From the NCBI RefSeq assembly GCF_019279795.1, contig NC_056743.1, forward strand, positions 624,895,748-624,959,747: a stretch of 64,000 nt of DNA, in the 5' to 3' direction. Positions 32,040 through 43,329 of the stretch are shown in pieces. The stretch's first letter is position 1; each line of letters opens with the position of its first letter. This DNA comes from Protopterus annectens (Eukaryota; Chordata; Ceratodontiformes; Protopteridae). The notes below the pieces were generated by a model, which was not told where the DNA came from, made no database searches, and saw only the letters and a list, made by a program, of their open reading frames with translations. Position numbers and translations under genes: made by a program.

Positions 32040-33120
32040 GTGGCTCACTTAAAGTGATGGGAATTACTCGGCATATGTGTGAGTCCAGCTCACTTGCAGT
32101 GATGGGAATTACTCGGCATATGTGTGAGTCCAGCTCACTTGCAGTGATGGGAATTACTCGGCATATGTATGAGTCCAGCTCACTTGCAGTGATGGGAATT
32201 ACTCGGCATATGTACGAGTCCAGCTCACTTGCAGTGATGGGAATTACTCGGCATATGTATGAGTCCAGCTCACTTGCAGTGATGGGAATTACTCTGCATA
32301 TGTACGAGTCCAGCTCACTTGCAGTGATGGGAATTACTCGGCATATGTACGAGTCCAGCTCACTTGCAGTGATGGGAATTACTCGGCATATGTACGAGTC
32401 CAGCTCACTTGCAGTGATGGGAATTACTCGGCATATGTACGAGTCCAGCTCACTTGCAGTGATGGGAATTACTCGGCATATGTACGAGTCCAGCTCACTT
32501 GCAGTGATGGGAATTACTCGGCATATGTACGAGTCCAGCTCACTTGCAGTGATGGGAATTACTCGGCATATGTACGAGTCCAGCTCACTTGCAGTGATGG
32601 GAATTACTCGGCATATGTACGAGTCCAGCTCACTTGCAGTGATGGGAATTACTCGGCATATGTACGAGTCCAGCTCACTTGCAGTGATGGGAATTACTCG
32701 GCATATGTACGAGTCCAGCTCACTTGCAGTGATGGGAATTACTCGGCATATGTACGAGTCCAGCTCACTTGCAGTGATGGGAATTACTCGGCATATGTAC
32801 GAGTCCAGCTCACTTGCAGTGATGGGAATTACTCGGCATATGTACGAGTCCAGCTCACTTGCAGTGATGGGAATTACCGGCATATGTACGAGTCCAGCTC
32901 ACTTGCAGTGATGGGAATTACTCGGCATATGTACGAGTCCAGCTCACTTGCAGTGATGGGAATTACTCGGCATATGTACGAGTCCAGCTCACTTGCAGTG
33001 ATGGGAATTACTCGGCATATGTACGAGTCCAGCTCACTTGCAGTGATGGGAATTACTCGGCATATGTACGAGTCCAGCTCACTTGCAGTGATGGGAATTA
33101 CTCGGCATATGTATGAGTCG
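32040..33120. repeat. 45-bp minisatellite, about 24 copies
   Basis: Tandem array of a 45-bp unit (GAGTCCAGCTCACTTGCAGT...GGCATATGTAC). The interior units are nearly identical. The left-edge units carry variants (GTGTGAG, GTATGAG, one ACTCTGC), and a two-base deletion occurs near 32,877. Because 45 is a multiple of three and the unit lacks stops in one frame on each strand, long open frames appear on both strands (32,018-32,911 plus; 32,002-32,883 minus); these are artefacts of the repeat. Each unit contains two short inverted repeats, CACTtgcAGTG and ACTCG...CGAGT. Confidence 0.97.
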
Positions 33121-33144
33121 TGTACACCCAGCATATCTATGTAA

Positions 33145-33745
33145 GTTTTCTGCATTTGCAATAGAAAATTTGGTGTAGCTGCACGTGAATTGCAACATAC
33201 AAGTCCCATGATAGTTCTGTGAAAGCTCACTTTCTCTGGCTTCCATTTGTTTTTGGAGTTTTTTTTTTATTTGGTGTGCCTAGAGTAGCTCAGACACCCC
33301 CACATGCACTGAAAAGATCAGAAGTAGATGAACTCATATGGTTTTCAGTTGTCTGTGTTTGCAGTGAGATGTCCCTGTCCCATGTGCTTTTTGAATGGGT
33401 TCAAAGATAAATTAACTTTAAGCTTTTAGAGACAGTTGTATTGCTTTTATACATGACTATCCGATCACATCCTTGTCCTAAACATTATCAACCAGTAGGT
33501 TAGTAAATCATTATGGAATTAGAGCTGTTTCACATGAGCCCCCAACCACCCAAACTCAGGATTGATTAGCCATCAAAAACATGGCTGCTGCCTTTGCACA
33601 GCAACAATTTGGCTGTTTTGAGTAAAAATACAACCAATCTATTTATTCAGTTATTTGATTCATTTTTTTGCCAGACAGTTGTGCAAGCAAGGTATGAAAA
33701 GGAAATGAGTGTGTGCAAAGTGTTCACAAGTATGTATATATGTTT
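33145..33745. other. Unassigned sequence
   Basis: Between the minisatellite and the palindromic element no gene or repeat family is recognised. Confidence 0.4.
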
Positions 33746-33747
33746 GT

Positions 33748-34137
33748 CATATTATCGAGTTTTTAGAAACTCAAAATTTATATTGTTGAGGTTGTATGGT
33801 CGTTTCCAAAGTTCAGTTTACATTTTTCCAGGGGGCAAGCCCCCCTGTACCCCCCACACCCCTTGCTAATTATATATGCCAACTCCAAGACCACACTACA
33901 GTGAGGAAAAAGATAAATTTCTCACTCCCCACTGTACTGCAATATGCATAGAAGTGCTTTAACGTAGAATTTTACCCTTTTCACCACTGTAGTTTGCTCT
34001 GAGGTGGTGTATATAATTTGCAGGGGGGTTCCCTCCCCTCAAAAATGATATTTTTTTTGTCACATTTGAGTTTTTGTAATCTTGAATGTATGGTCTTGGC
34101 CATATGAATTTTAAGTTTCTGAAAATTCGATAATATG
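33748..34137. mobile_element. Palindromic MITE-like element, 390 bp
   Basis: The two halves are inverted copies of each other over most of their length. The left end CATATTATCGA (33,748-33,758) is mirrored by TCGATAATATG (34,127-34,137). Further inside, GTATGGTC / GACCATAC, CTAATTATATATGCC / GTATATAATTTGCAG and ACTACAGTG / CACTGTAGT also pair. The arms flank a short spacer near 33,930-33,955. There is no coding capacity. This is the structure of a non-autonomous foldback or MITE DNA element; the superfamily cannot be set because the symmetrical ends hide any TA target duplication. Confidence 0.75.
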
Positions 34138-34139
34138 AT

Positions 34140-37100
34140 GTAAACCCATATTGTGCATATATGTCGTATGTATATACATGTATATATGTGTGCACACAAC
34201 ACACATTTATATGTGTATATAATATGTGCACACATTCCTCATAAGGGAAATCCTGTATGTAGTTGACATATGTAGATAATTTGAGAAAGAAGAAATCCAC
34301 AGTAGACCATACAGCTAACTGAATAGTAATTGGCTGTCTTAACATGCTTGATTGTTTTTCAGTAGCTTTCTGAGGTAAAACAGGGCTAATGGTGCAAAAT
34401 GTCTGTTTTAAACATTGGGTAGTACTAATTGTCTAAATTAGCTGGGTTAATTTAAACATTATTTTACTATTCATTGTTTTCTTTACACACATAAAACATG
34501 TATTCCAACAACAGTCTATTGGTAATGAAGAAATCTCACTGTTTTACTTTTCTGACAAGTAAATCCCCTCTGCTTTTTCCTGATGTGTCTGAGAAGTATA
34601 CATTTTAGCCAGAGGCATTTACATAGTCTTGTCGTAGGATGTAGAGTATCTTGAGGATAGAGACTGGCAAGCAATCTTACAGAACACTTAATGCTAAATT
34701 TGGAAGCCTTCTGCAGTGGATTATTGTTGGAATTTCTGTTTTTGGTAGCCCAGTTTTTCACTGTTCTGAATTCCTTATCAGCATGACTTCTGCTGGTGCA
34801 CACTTTGTCTTGTGTCAAAGTGCAGGAAAGGGCTAGTGCGCACATTCTCTGTGCCACTCATTTTTGCTGCTTGTACAGTTTGGATCACAGGCCTAGCACC
34901 CTCTGTGTGATGCCTAAATCACTAAAGCTTACAGGTTTGTTTGTTTGGTTACCAGCTCAAGAGCCAGGATTCACACTGGCACTGTATTTTATTGCCAAGA
35001 AGGGAGTATGGTGTGAACCATTGCCATGAGTGCCATTACTTCAATGTGACCAACTGCTGAAGACAGAAAAGGATGAGGTTCTCTTAAGGTCTGAGGATGG
35101 CATATGTTGAGGGTGTCGAATGCTGGGACTGTGGCATTTGGGTCCCTTCCAAGATAGCCAGGCCATTGTTGCTGCAGCATAGGATAAGGGAGTGAGAGGT
35201 CGTATTTCATTCTCATCTTCAGCCTGTTTGCACACGAGTCACAAAGTCCCCCTCCTGCTACTGAATGATCAACTTTCCATCTCTTGACTGATGAGAGGTG
35301 TGCAAGAGGTGAGCCTCTTGTAACCAGCTTGGTGTTTGAAGCAACCTTGGCTTGTTAAGAGCATCTGATTCATGCCTGCAGCTAGTTTTGCTGACTCGCA
35401 GTGTGGTTGTTCATGTGTTTGCATGTGCTTAGCAGCGGTATTTAGTCCCAGGACTGACCATTCAGGGTGTAAGAAACTCCCGGGCCTCATTTTACTTGTC
35501 CATTAACATAACACAAGCCCTGGATGCATAATGGTTATTTTTGTATTTTGAAAGTTGTCCTTGGAGGTACAAAACTTCAAACTGGCTGATGGCAGGACTG
35601 TGAATACTGAGTGATGCCTTTGGTGTGTTTTTTCTTCAATGTTAACATCTCATTGCTCAGTCTCCCATACTAATTTGTCATACGTTTGACATCTTGCACA
35701 AGAAGTGAGAACAGGAGCTCTCTTCTGCACTATGAAGCTAAAAGTAGCATACGGTTTCCTCCTGTCTGTATTGTGGGAAGGAGGCACTGAGGTCCCAGGG
35801 GGTCATGGTTATGAATCTAAAAAGGATACAGTTATTTTCACTCACACCTCCGCAGTATTTCAGGGCACATTGACTATCAACTGGCCTGTAACATTATTTT
35901 TTTTTAATTTACTCTCAAAAGCACTTTCTCAACCATCCGGAAGGACAAGGAGAAAGGATTGAAAAAAAATGCCATGTGTACAGTAGTTGAGCATCCAGAG
36001 TCTGCTCATTCTGCTGCTATGAAGGCTGATACCCATGCTCTTTACAGTCCTCCTGATGAAGTAGAGTGGCATTTTGACCAACCATTGTACTGCAAACTCC
36101 TATGTGATTTCATTTGTTAAAATACAGGTCCTAGATAACAGCAGCTGATGATATCTGAAGCTTTGGACAGAGTTGAAAAGAGACCGTTGCCAGTGTGTTG
36201 CAACCTAAATCCACTAACTCTGTGTCTCATGTTTCCAGGTTTTCATGTTGCCTGGTTGGTCAGGCACTGGACAAGGCAGCAGGCCTCCAAAGTCTGGGAT
36301 CTAGGAGAGTGTAGAAAAGACCATTACCATGGCATCTCCATTGGATTCCCTTGTGGTCATCATGTAACTTTGCCAGCATAGATGCTGTGGCTGGCACAGC
36401 AGTCTCAAGTATTTGCATTTGCTGAGTGGCCTTATTTAGACTCAATTCACTTTTAAATGAACTCACTCAGGTTATCCTGGTTCACCCTATTTTGGGTGAG
36501 TACTTCTTTTGAGGTCTTCCAGGTTTTGGTCAAGACTCCGTGAGTGACAGGCTAACTGGCATTAACAGCCGCATCCTCACTCATGCAGGACTACTCTCTG
36601 GGAGGATGGGGGAGTGAGTATCCGAGTTTGCCTTTACTAATAGGGCCATCACCAAGATCAGTGGGTCTTTTATTGCCAGTAGGGAGAGCGAGATGCACTG
36701 AAGACCAGCCTAATTGTTCAAGGTGTTGGAACAGACCCATACTGTACTCAACAAAAAGAGCTAGCAAGACTTTTTTGAGAAAGACATACAGTTTTACTTC
36801 TGCTTTATTCTGAAGGGAGTGATGGCTTCTCCGTCAGCACCTTGGTGACTTTACCAAGTATGTGTGGTACATCAAATTCCATGGTGACCTTCCAAGAAGG
36901 TTATGCTTCTTCTTTCATAGGTAGCCTAGGTGATTGTCAGACCGTATGGAATGTCTTTTTACACATGACGTCTGACATCTAGATAAGATGCTTCTTTAGA
37001 TTATGGGTAGGTGCCAAATTTACTCTAATGTGCTACTGCCTAATCTCTTCTGTACACCCAGAGTTTTATCCATGGGCCAGTAATGAAATTAGAAGCCTCA

Positions 37101-38200
37101 CAGGAGCAGAATCTTCACATCTTTTGCTTCCTAGAAGAATGACACTGCCTCATTAAAGGGACTTGGTAGCATCTTTGGGTTGGGCTTTTCCATGGTATGC
37201 AGGTGTTTGAGCTTGGCCTACAGAATTGCTTTCATCAGTGCAGAGCTGGAGACTCTTCAGTTCTGGTTGATTTTTCATTAAGGAGGCTCAGTCATTATAT
37301 TCACCTGATCAATGTTAGCTGTCAAATAAAAATTGCAAAAGCAGTGGCTTCCAACTTTCCAGTAGATACAAACACTGGTGTCATTTTATAATACACTGAT
37401 GTAGATACGCACATTTCCTTCACTTCTTCTCACTGTTTTGTGTACTGTATGCCATACATTCCGGGAGTATTGTTTTGTTGTTGTTACTTTGCAACACAGT
37501 TATTTTATTTTGAGGCTTCAAGAATTTATTAATTTCTTACATGGCTGTATTGTGTAAACTGGTGAAGCCCTGATGATGACTCATACCACCGTAAATATGT
37601 AGGCAGTTTGATCGCTGGTAGAAGGGAGAGAGCCCAGGTCACTGCTGTGCTAGCAACTATTGAGGAAGAGGGTTACCGCTTGTACTGTATGTGCTGGGGA
37701 TGTAGACTTTCTCTTTCAAGCCATGTTCATGGGTAATCTTTATGAGACATGTGCAGGAATGTGCCTGCAGCAGGGGGTCCTAACAGGCCCTCGTCTATGT
37801 GAGCAAGAGTGTCAGCTGTAGGAGTGGTGGTAGAACCATAGCAGAAAATATCCTGATGGTTGCTTTGGTAGTAGTCTTCTGCAATCAGCTTTTGCCCCAC
37901 AGGAGAACAGAGTTGTTGATCAGTTGTAAGGCTGATGATTAGCAGGCAGCACTGGAAAAAATAATACTAGAAAAAGATACTTGTTTTATTATTTGTGTTC
38001 TTTCTCCTTCATAAATGTTATGTTGGTTGATAGAGAATAAATGGTAAACAGTAGCTTTGAAAGGCATAGTGCTTTATTTTTGGGCTTTGTTCATAAGATC
38101 GACAAAAGTGGCAGTTGTTAGTCATTTAAGTTTTGCATCAAACAGAATAGGTTAATTTAAGACAAAAAGAGAAATTGACTAAGTATAAAGTGTAACGAAA
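34140..38200. other. Unassigned, mostly single-copy-looking sequence
   Basis: An AT/TG-rich stretch (about 34,160-34,230) follows the palindromic element. I then recognise no gene, exon or element across nearly 4 kb. Short open frames on both strands lack family motifs. Exons of RNF5's usual neighbours were looked for by eye and not seen. Confidence 0.4.
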
Positions 38201-38380
38201 AAACGAAAAAAACGCCACTCGAGTATACCAATAAGTGCTCTCACACTACTATAACTTGTATACAGCTAAGACAGCAAAATCTTGTTTAAAACTGAAAAAG
38301 CGAAGTGGTTACTAATAAACTTGATTTATTGAAATAACGGCTAAAAAACGAACATCCACATACAAACATAATCCAAATGT

Positions 38381-38416
38381 TAAGCCCTTTCACCCAGTAA
38401 ACCTGGGCTTCTTCAG
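38381..38416 (-). ncRNA. Hammerhead ribozyme-like core (PLE-2)
   Basis: Minus strand: CUGAAGA (38,416-38,410), AG, a five-pair stem II CCCAG/CUGGG with loop GUUUA, U, GAAA (38,391-38,388), then GGGCUUA. The core position that differs from CUGAUGA is position 7, the non-conserved base of the hammerhead consensus CUGANGA. It sits in the 3' non-coding part of the PLE, as in the other copies. Catalysis is untested. Confidence 0.6.
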
Positions 38417-38879
38417 AACTAATTATGTTAATACAAATCAGGTAATTTAAGCCTTTTTTGGCACCAAAGAAATTCTTTCAAGGCTGTCATTTAAAGTGAT
38501 AGTGATGCAAAACAAATCTGTTGTTGGTACCTATGGATATTAACTCTAGCAGGTGCTTAAATCACATCGAGAACAAATCGTTCTCAAATTTATTACTGTT
38601 GTAAATTGTAAAAAAGATCAGTTCTTATAATAAATACTGTAAATAATAAATAAATAAATAACATCACAAAAATGAAGTATTTCACCAATCCATAAAAACT
38701 TTCTAAAAAATCTAATACCTAAGATACCTTATATCTGAGTTAAAACCTATATTCTAAAATAAGCTATTGATTGTTTACTGTGTTGAACCTATGATATTTT
38801 ATATATAAAAAAATGTTTTTGTATGAAAATGTTTTTGTATAAAAAGTTCATTACAAAATCGCTAACAATGGTTTGACAG

Positions 38880-39215
38880 AAATAAATTCATTTAAACCTG
38901 GAGGTGTGGTGGCATCTAGCATGATTTGCCACCATACTTCCTAGTAGCTAAGTAGGCTTTTCATATCACTACCCTTAGGGTCATTATTTATCACTTCTAG
39001 TATTATAAATTTAAAATGGTGATCATCTCCTTCCCTTTCAACATGTCTGTATAATGCATTATTACTATCTTTAATTTTTATACAATAAGTATGGTCATAA
39101 ATTCTTTTTCTGAAGTTTCTTTCTGTTTTTCCCACGTAAAAACTATCACAACACTGACAGATACTCAAATAAATCACCATCTTGGTGTTACAATTCCCAA
39201 TCTTCCTGTACTATA
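38880..39215 (-). pseudogene. Penelope-like GIY-YIG endonuclease C-terminal region
   Basis: The translation contains CNTKMVIYLSICQCC (about 39,200-39,146), then DSFYVGKTERNFRKRIYDH (about 39,145-39,090). A cysteine-containing strand followed by YVGKT and R-x-x-x-R-x-x-x-H is the GIY-YIG nuclease signature as found in Penelope-like elements, where this domain cuts target DNA. A stop follows LLSY at 38,941. Reading on, a displaced PPGLNEFISVKPLL (about 38,905-38,860) corresponds to the conserved PPGLNE-type polyprotein end. The frame is damaged but the element was clearly a PLE. Confidence 0.8.
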
Positions 39216-39380
39216 CTTCCTGTATAAAGTGGCCTGCAAAGGCAACTAGTTTAGTACTTTATGAATAATATCAAGAAGTTAAGGAGGCCAAATGATGCAA
39301 CTTGATTTATAACGGATAAAAGTTTATAATGTTGAGAAGTAATTCACAAAGAAATGTATAGCTGTATCAACATCTGATTT

Positions 39381-39560
39381 GGCAGGTAGCACAGAAGATT
39401 AAGGCTAATGAACTGTTAATTAGTTACTTCCTGCTGTCCATAGTTTGATTCCCTCAGCCTCTGTTTGCCAGCTTTGTGACTTTGAATAAGTCACTTACCC
39501 AGAGAGTGCTCCCGGGTTTTCCCTGCAGTGTGCAATGGGCTTGCCCCTGTAACGAATGTA
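39381..39560 (+). mobile_element. CORE-SINE (MIR-like)
   Basis: A tRNA-like head has box A (GTAGCACAGAAGATTAAGG, 39,386-39,404) and box B (GTTTGATTCCC, 39,443-39,453). The body is the CORE segment GCTTTGTGACTTTGAATAAG / TCACTTACCC (39,471-39,500), closely resembling the ancient CORE shared by MIR-type SINEs of vertebrates (GCTGTGTGACCTTGGGCAAG / TCACTTAACC). The copy is diverged. No functional tRNA is implied. Confidence 0.85.
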
Positions 39561-39599
39561 TAATATATGTATATTTCATTTTTTTTAATAGGTAAGTGA

Positions 39600-40016
39600 G
39601 CCAGACCTATGGAGAATTTATGCAAGACAAATTACACTCAATGATGCTTTTACTTGGCAAAAGGCAAAGCTTTATCTCTGTGGAAATGGCATATAGATTG
39701 GCATGCACTTTAATGTCGGAGGGGGTTTCCATACTGTTCAATTTCCGATGGAGAAGGTATTAGCTGATAGAGTTCAAAAAATATGTGGAATGGCAAGAAA
39801 ACTCAGCCAAAGAATCAGTTGAGTTCAAGTTACTTGTGCCATATTTAAGTGAAATGAGGCATCTCAACGAGCTGTAGTATTTAGAATTATTTTATAAAGC
39901 AGAGTACCAAGAATGAGAGTTATGCTAAATGATAGCTGCCCAACTTTAGTAATAGTAAGGCCATGGTGTTGTTTCCTGTTAGCGCCATAATGTAGACGGG
40001 TAAAGTCCTATATGTC
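39600..40016. other. Unassigned, possibly upstream part of the LINE relic
   Basis: Purine-rich plus-strand sequence before the RT-like C-terminus at 40,019. It may be decayed coding sequence of the same LINE, but I see no motif to prove it. Confidence 0.3.
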
Positions 40017-40018
40017 AG

Positions 40019-40330
40019 ATGACCCACATTCATTTATCAGATGAGACACTAGCCCACCCATTCAGGGAAGAAGGAATCCTGCATACAGAGAGAGACAAAG
40101 TCATCAAATATCAGGATTTGCAGGCAGAAATGACAGCAAAATGGAAGAAGGATACCCAGACAGTTCCAATAGTAGTAGGAGCAATGGGTCTTGTAAAAAA
40201 AGAATCTACAATCATATTTAGATATGTTACCAAAACATGTAACCCCATATGAACTACAGGAGGAGTCATTACTGGGCACATTGCGGGTGCTGCAAAGAGC
40301 AGTTTTGGCTGACACCAAAGAGTGAAACAG
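40019..40330 (+). pseudogene. R2/R4-like LINE, C-terminal relic
   Basis: Encodes HTERDKVIKYQDLQAEMTAK, then WKKDTQTVPIVVGAMGLVKK (about 40,085-40,200) and, after a frame change, NPYELQEESLLGTLRVLQRA (about 40,242-40,302). This matches the C-terminal block of non-LTR retrotransposons with a restriction-like endonuclease: E-K-x-x-K-Y-x-x-L, then VPVVIGALG, then LLGTxRxLR. The catalytic PD-D/E part is not seen. Clade (R2, R4/Dong or NeSL) not resolved. Confidence 0.6.
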
Positions 40331-40399
40331 TACTAATTCCATGAACTTTAATCGTACTTTGACGTAGGAATGGGGTCCATTCCCATCATATTAGAAACC

Positions 40400-42740
40400 C
40401 AAAAGATTTGGAGAAATTAAATATGGAAATGATGGCCCCATATAATTAGTTGCTTGGATTACAAGAGGGGTGGTGGCTGTCGCACATTGGAGGTAAAAAA
40501 ATGCCAAAAAAGATGTTTTCTTCTTTGTGCTTCTGCTCTATATATACAAACTTTCTTCTGTAAGGTAGTCGTTGGTTATAGGTAGAAGTAGAATTAATTG
40601 AAAGGGCATACTGTTAATGATTGGTGGGCAGATCTTTTTTCCCAATAGCAATGTTTAGATTGGTTTCTAAGCAGATTTTTCATGCGTTAGTGTGTACAAA
40701 GCCAGAGATGTCACACAGGAAGTATAGATGCTGGAAGTTAAAGAGGGTTATAGCTAGATTCCTAGGCATTTGTAAGCCTGCACATTTTTGTTGGACTGCT
40801 ATCTGGCCTAGATATCTACCATGCTCCTTTGAACATGTCAGGTTGCTTGTGTGTGCCAAACAGAATTGCTATGGTCTTTTATAGCATCACTTTGTGCTTC
40901 CTCTTCGAGATGGGATTAATTGGGTTAGACTGTTGGTAAGAATGTTAGTAATTGAAAGAGCAGAATTTCTGGATGTCCAAGCAACAATGCCATAAACTTG
41001 TGGATGTGAAGTGAAGTTGGTACATTAGTGTATTGTAAACAAAATAGGAGTTCTGGTATGGATCCTTAGTGGATGCTAGGCTTAATTAGGTGAAGCAGTG
41101 TCTGCCTTCACTTGTTACATAGAAGGTAGATATAGTCTGAATTCAGGATTTATATGAGCTGATCCAGTTAACCCAAGTGGTCTATAGTTTTAACCCACCA
41201 GACTGGCAGTAATTTGTCATTCTGACAAGTTGCTGATCTCATTGACTGCCATAATAATTTATAATGCCTGTATCCAAATTGAGATAGTAAATATATCCAA
41301 ATTAAAACTACATTTGAGTTATGTTCTGTGCCCATAGAATGCTTTCTGTGTTAAGAAGCAAAGATTTTAATTTAAAGTCCAGAGAACAGAAGGGATCTGA
41401 AATAGAGAAGGGGGGGCTGTATCTTAAAAAAAAAAAAAAAAAAACCAGTACAGTTCAAAAAATGTTTTCAGTTTATGCTATATATAATGGAAGTGAATCC
41501 AGAAAAGGTAGAATGTACATGGTACCCAATTACAGTGGTTCCGACCAGATTGATTAATTATGGGGATCAAATAACGGTTTGTATATTGTAAACATTCAAA
41601 GCCTTTTAGCCAATCGTAATGCTTTGTTGTGCAAATTATCCTTGGTAAAATGGACTGCTGTGGAATGCCCATGGAAATTAGAGATACAACTACTCGAGCT
41701 GTACCTATCTCTAAATGAGCTTGGTTTAATATTCTATTAAAATAATTGCAGGAGTTACAACTGAGGAAATTGGGAAGTTGCTGGCTTTTTTTTCAAAAAC
41801 AGTGCTGGATACACAAGGGGAGAGAAAAGAGCAGAAAGATTTGGTGAGCCTCCTTAACTGGGGACAAATAAGTAACACAATCCCCAAATGAGGGTTACTT
41901 TTAAGTACTGACACTATTAACCTAGAAAGTTGAACAAAAATGTAAATGTAAACTAACCAGTATTTGGTGAAGTAAACAGAGTCTTGCACTGTATTGAGTG
42001 TTATTTGTTGGCTGCAGTCCCCAACATCTAAGTTTTTATTGGCCTAAAGATGACTGAAGTGTTTAGTTTACAGATAATAAATGAAAGGAGTGAAATTATA
42101 ATTCGTGCATTGCAAGATTCTTATGATTTAGACATACTGAGACTGAAGTTGTGAGGGATCTTTAAGACATTGTCTGCCAGGACTAGGGACAAGTAACAAG
42201 AAATGAGGTTTGGTGTTTTTCTTCATGCTCTATTTTCTAGTACTTTTTCAGGAATAAAACAGTCAGATTCAGAAGTTGTTCAGGTTGAAACTGAATACAG
42301 AACATGCGGGACTGTGAAAGACCTTGACGTTTAGGTAAACGTTTCTCTAACTGAATTCAGGGTGTGATGGATCGTCTTGATTAAATAGTTTAACATCTTT
42401 CTTATTGCTACCCTGTTTAGTGTCTTCCTTATTACTACTATATGTAAGTTGAGGAAAGTTGTGAAGTTCATTTAGTTTTAAACCAGAAACTACAACAAGG
42501 AGACATTAGGATTATATGAACAGCATGATTTGAGATGTCCATCTTGCAATTTTTTCATAAGGATCATGGTGCTTGTGTGAAGGGAAAAGTATGTTGGAAC
42601 ATCCTAGAATTATTCTAAATTTTATGCAGTGGCTAAGGAAAAGACTAGGTCCAGTAGCTGACACTTCTTAGACATAGCTCCATTGTAACTTAACGACTTT
42701 TTTTTCTATCTGTGGGACGTAATAAGGTACTTTGACTTTC
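40400..42740. other. Unassigned sequence
   Basis: No gene or family recognised. It holds an A run of 18 near 41,427-41,444, which could be a poly(A) remnant. Short open frames (40,621-40,884; 41,321-41,557) have no family motif. Confidence 0.35.
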
Positions 42741-42839
42741 CAGAAGTGATTAAACAAGTTCAGTTCCAGCATTGGAACCCACGTGTTTCAGTTCTGGTCC
42801 ATGGATGCATGTCACTGACCTTTTGGCTACAGTGTGCCA

Positions 42840-43260
42840 CTTGCCAAGGCTGGCCACTGTTGCTCCTTCTAATGATGGCCTTTGGTGGCTGCCATATTGA
42901 AGGCATGAGGAAATTAAGGTTAAACCCTGGGAGAGAGGAAATTAAACTGGGACTCTTTGCAGATGACTAGTAATTACTGACCATAGATCCACTGGATTTA
43001 CTGACTGTCCTGACATACTTGGCAGAAGTATTTCAGAGATCAGGGCTAATGGTTAGCCGACATAAGATGTAGTGATTCATATCTGAGCTTCTCATGGAAG
43101 TAGTGGTAAATGCTGGCCCAAATCATGACAGGAGAAACAAGTTAAATATTTAGGTGTAATACTGTATCTTGATCTTGCCAAGGCAAAAAATCCAAATATG
43201 CAAGCTGTCTTGAAGGAATTTGAGAATGAATGTAAAGACCAGGATAAGTAAATTATTTTT
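42840..43260 (+). pseudogene. L1/Tx1-like LINE RT fragment
   Basis: Encodes EIKLGLFADD at about 42,939-42,970, the catalytic FADD box preceded by the basic/hydrophobic strand typical of L1/Tx1-clade RT (IKLxLFADDxLL). The frame is interrupted by TAG right after FADD. It continues as ITDHRSTGF and, in a shifted frame, LAEVFQRSGLMVSRHKM (about 43,020-43,068), equivalent to the FGxxSGLKVNxxKS region. Inactive and strongly decayed. Confidence 0.6.
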
Positions 43261-43329
43261 GTCAGAATAGCTTCTCTGAAATTGAAGGCAGGTCTCCAAG
43301 ATTTCTGTTATCTTCCAGGTTTACATTAA

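Larger units (their letters stand above)
38340..39220 (-). mobile_element. PLE-2: Penelope-like element with GIY-YIG end
   Basis: Minus-strand Penelope-like element covering the end of the polyprotein (39,215-38,880) and its 3' non-coding repeat with a hammerhead-like core (38,416-38,381). The RT part is not recognised upstream, so this is a 5'-truncated or decayed copy. The 3' boundary may extend to about 38,200. Confidence 0.75.

Noticed and set aside
32040-33120. CRISPR-like array
   Set aside because: Units are directly adjacent with no unique spacers, and the genome is eukaryotic.
32002-33230. Long open frames on both strands encoding 15-residue repeats
   Set aside because: They arise from the 45-bp tandem unit, which is a multiple of three and stop-free in one frame per strand. 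A two-base deletion near 32,877 breaks the plus-strand frame without any sign of selection, so it is not a repeat protein.
33959-34345. Minus-strand open frame of 128 codons
   Set aside because: It runs from the palindromic MITE-like element into AT/TG-rich sequence and has no family motif.
36148-37391. Possible exons of RNF5 neighbours (AGER, PBX2) on the minus strand
   Set aside because: No homeodomain or immunoglobulin motif could be read in any frame by eye.
37560-37600. Another hammerhead-like CTGATGA word
   Set aside because: CTGATGATGACTC lacks a paired stem II followed by GAAA at the right distance, and no PLE sequence surrounds it.
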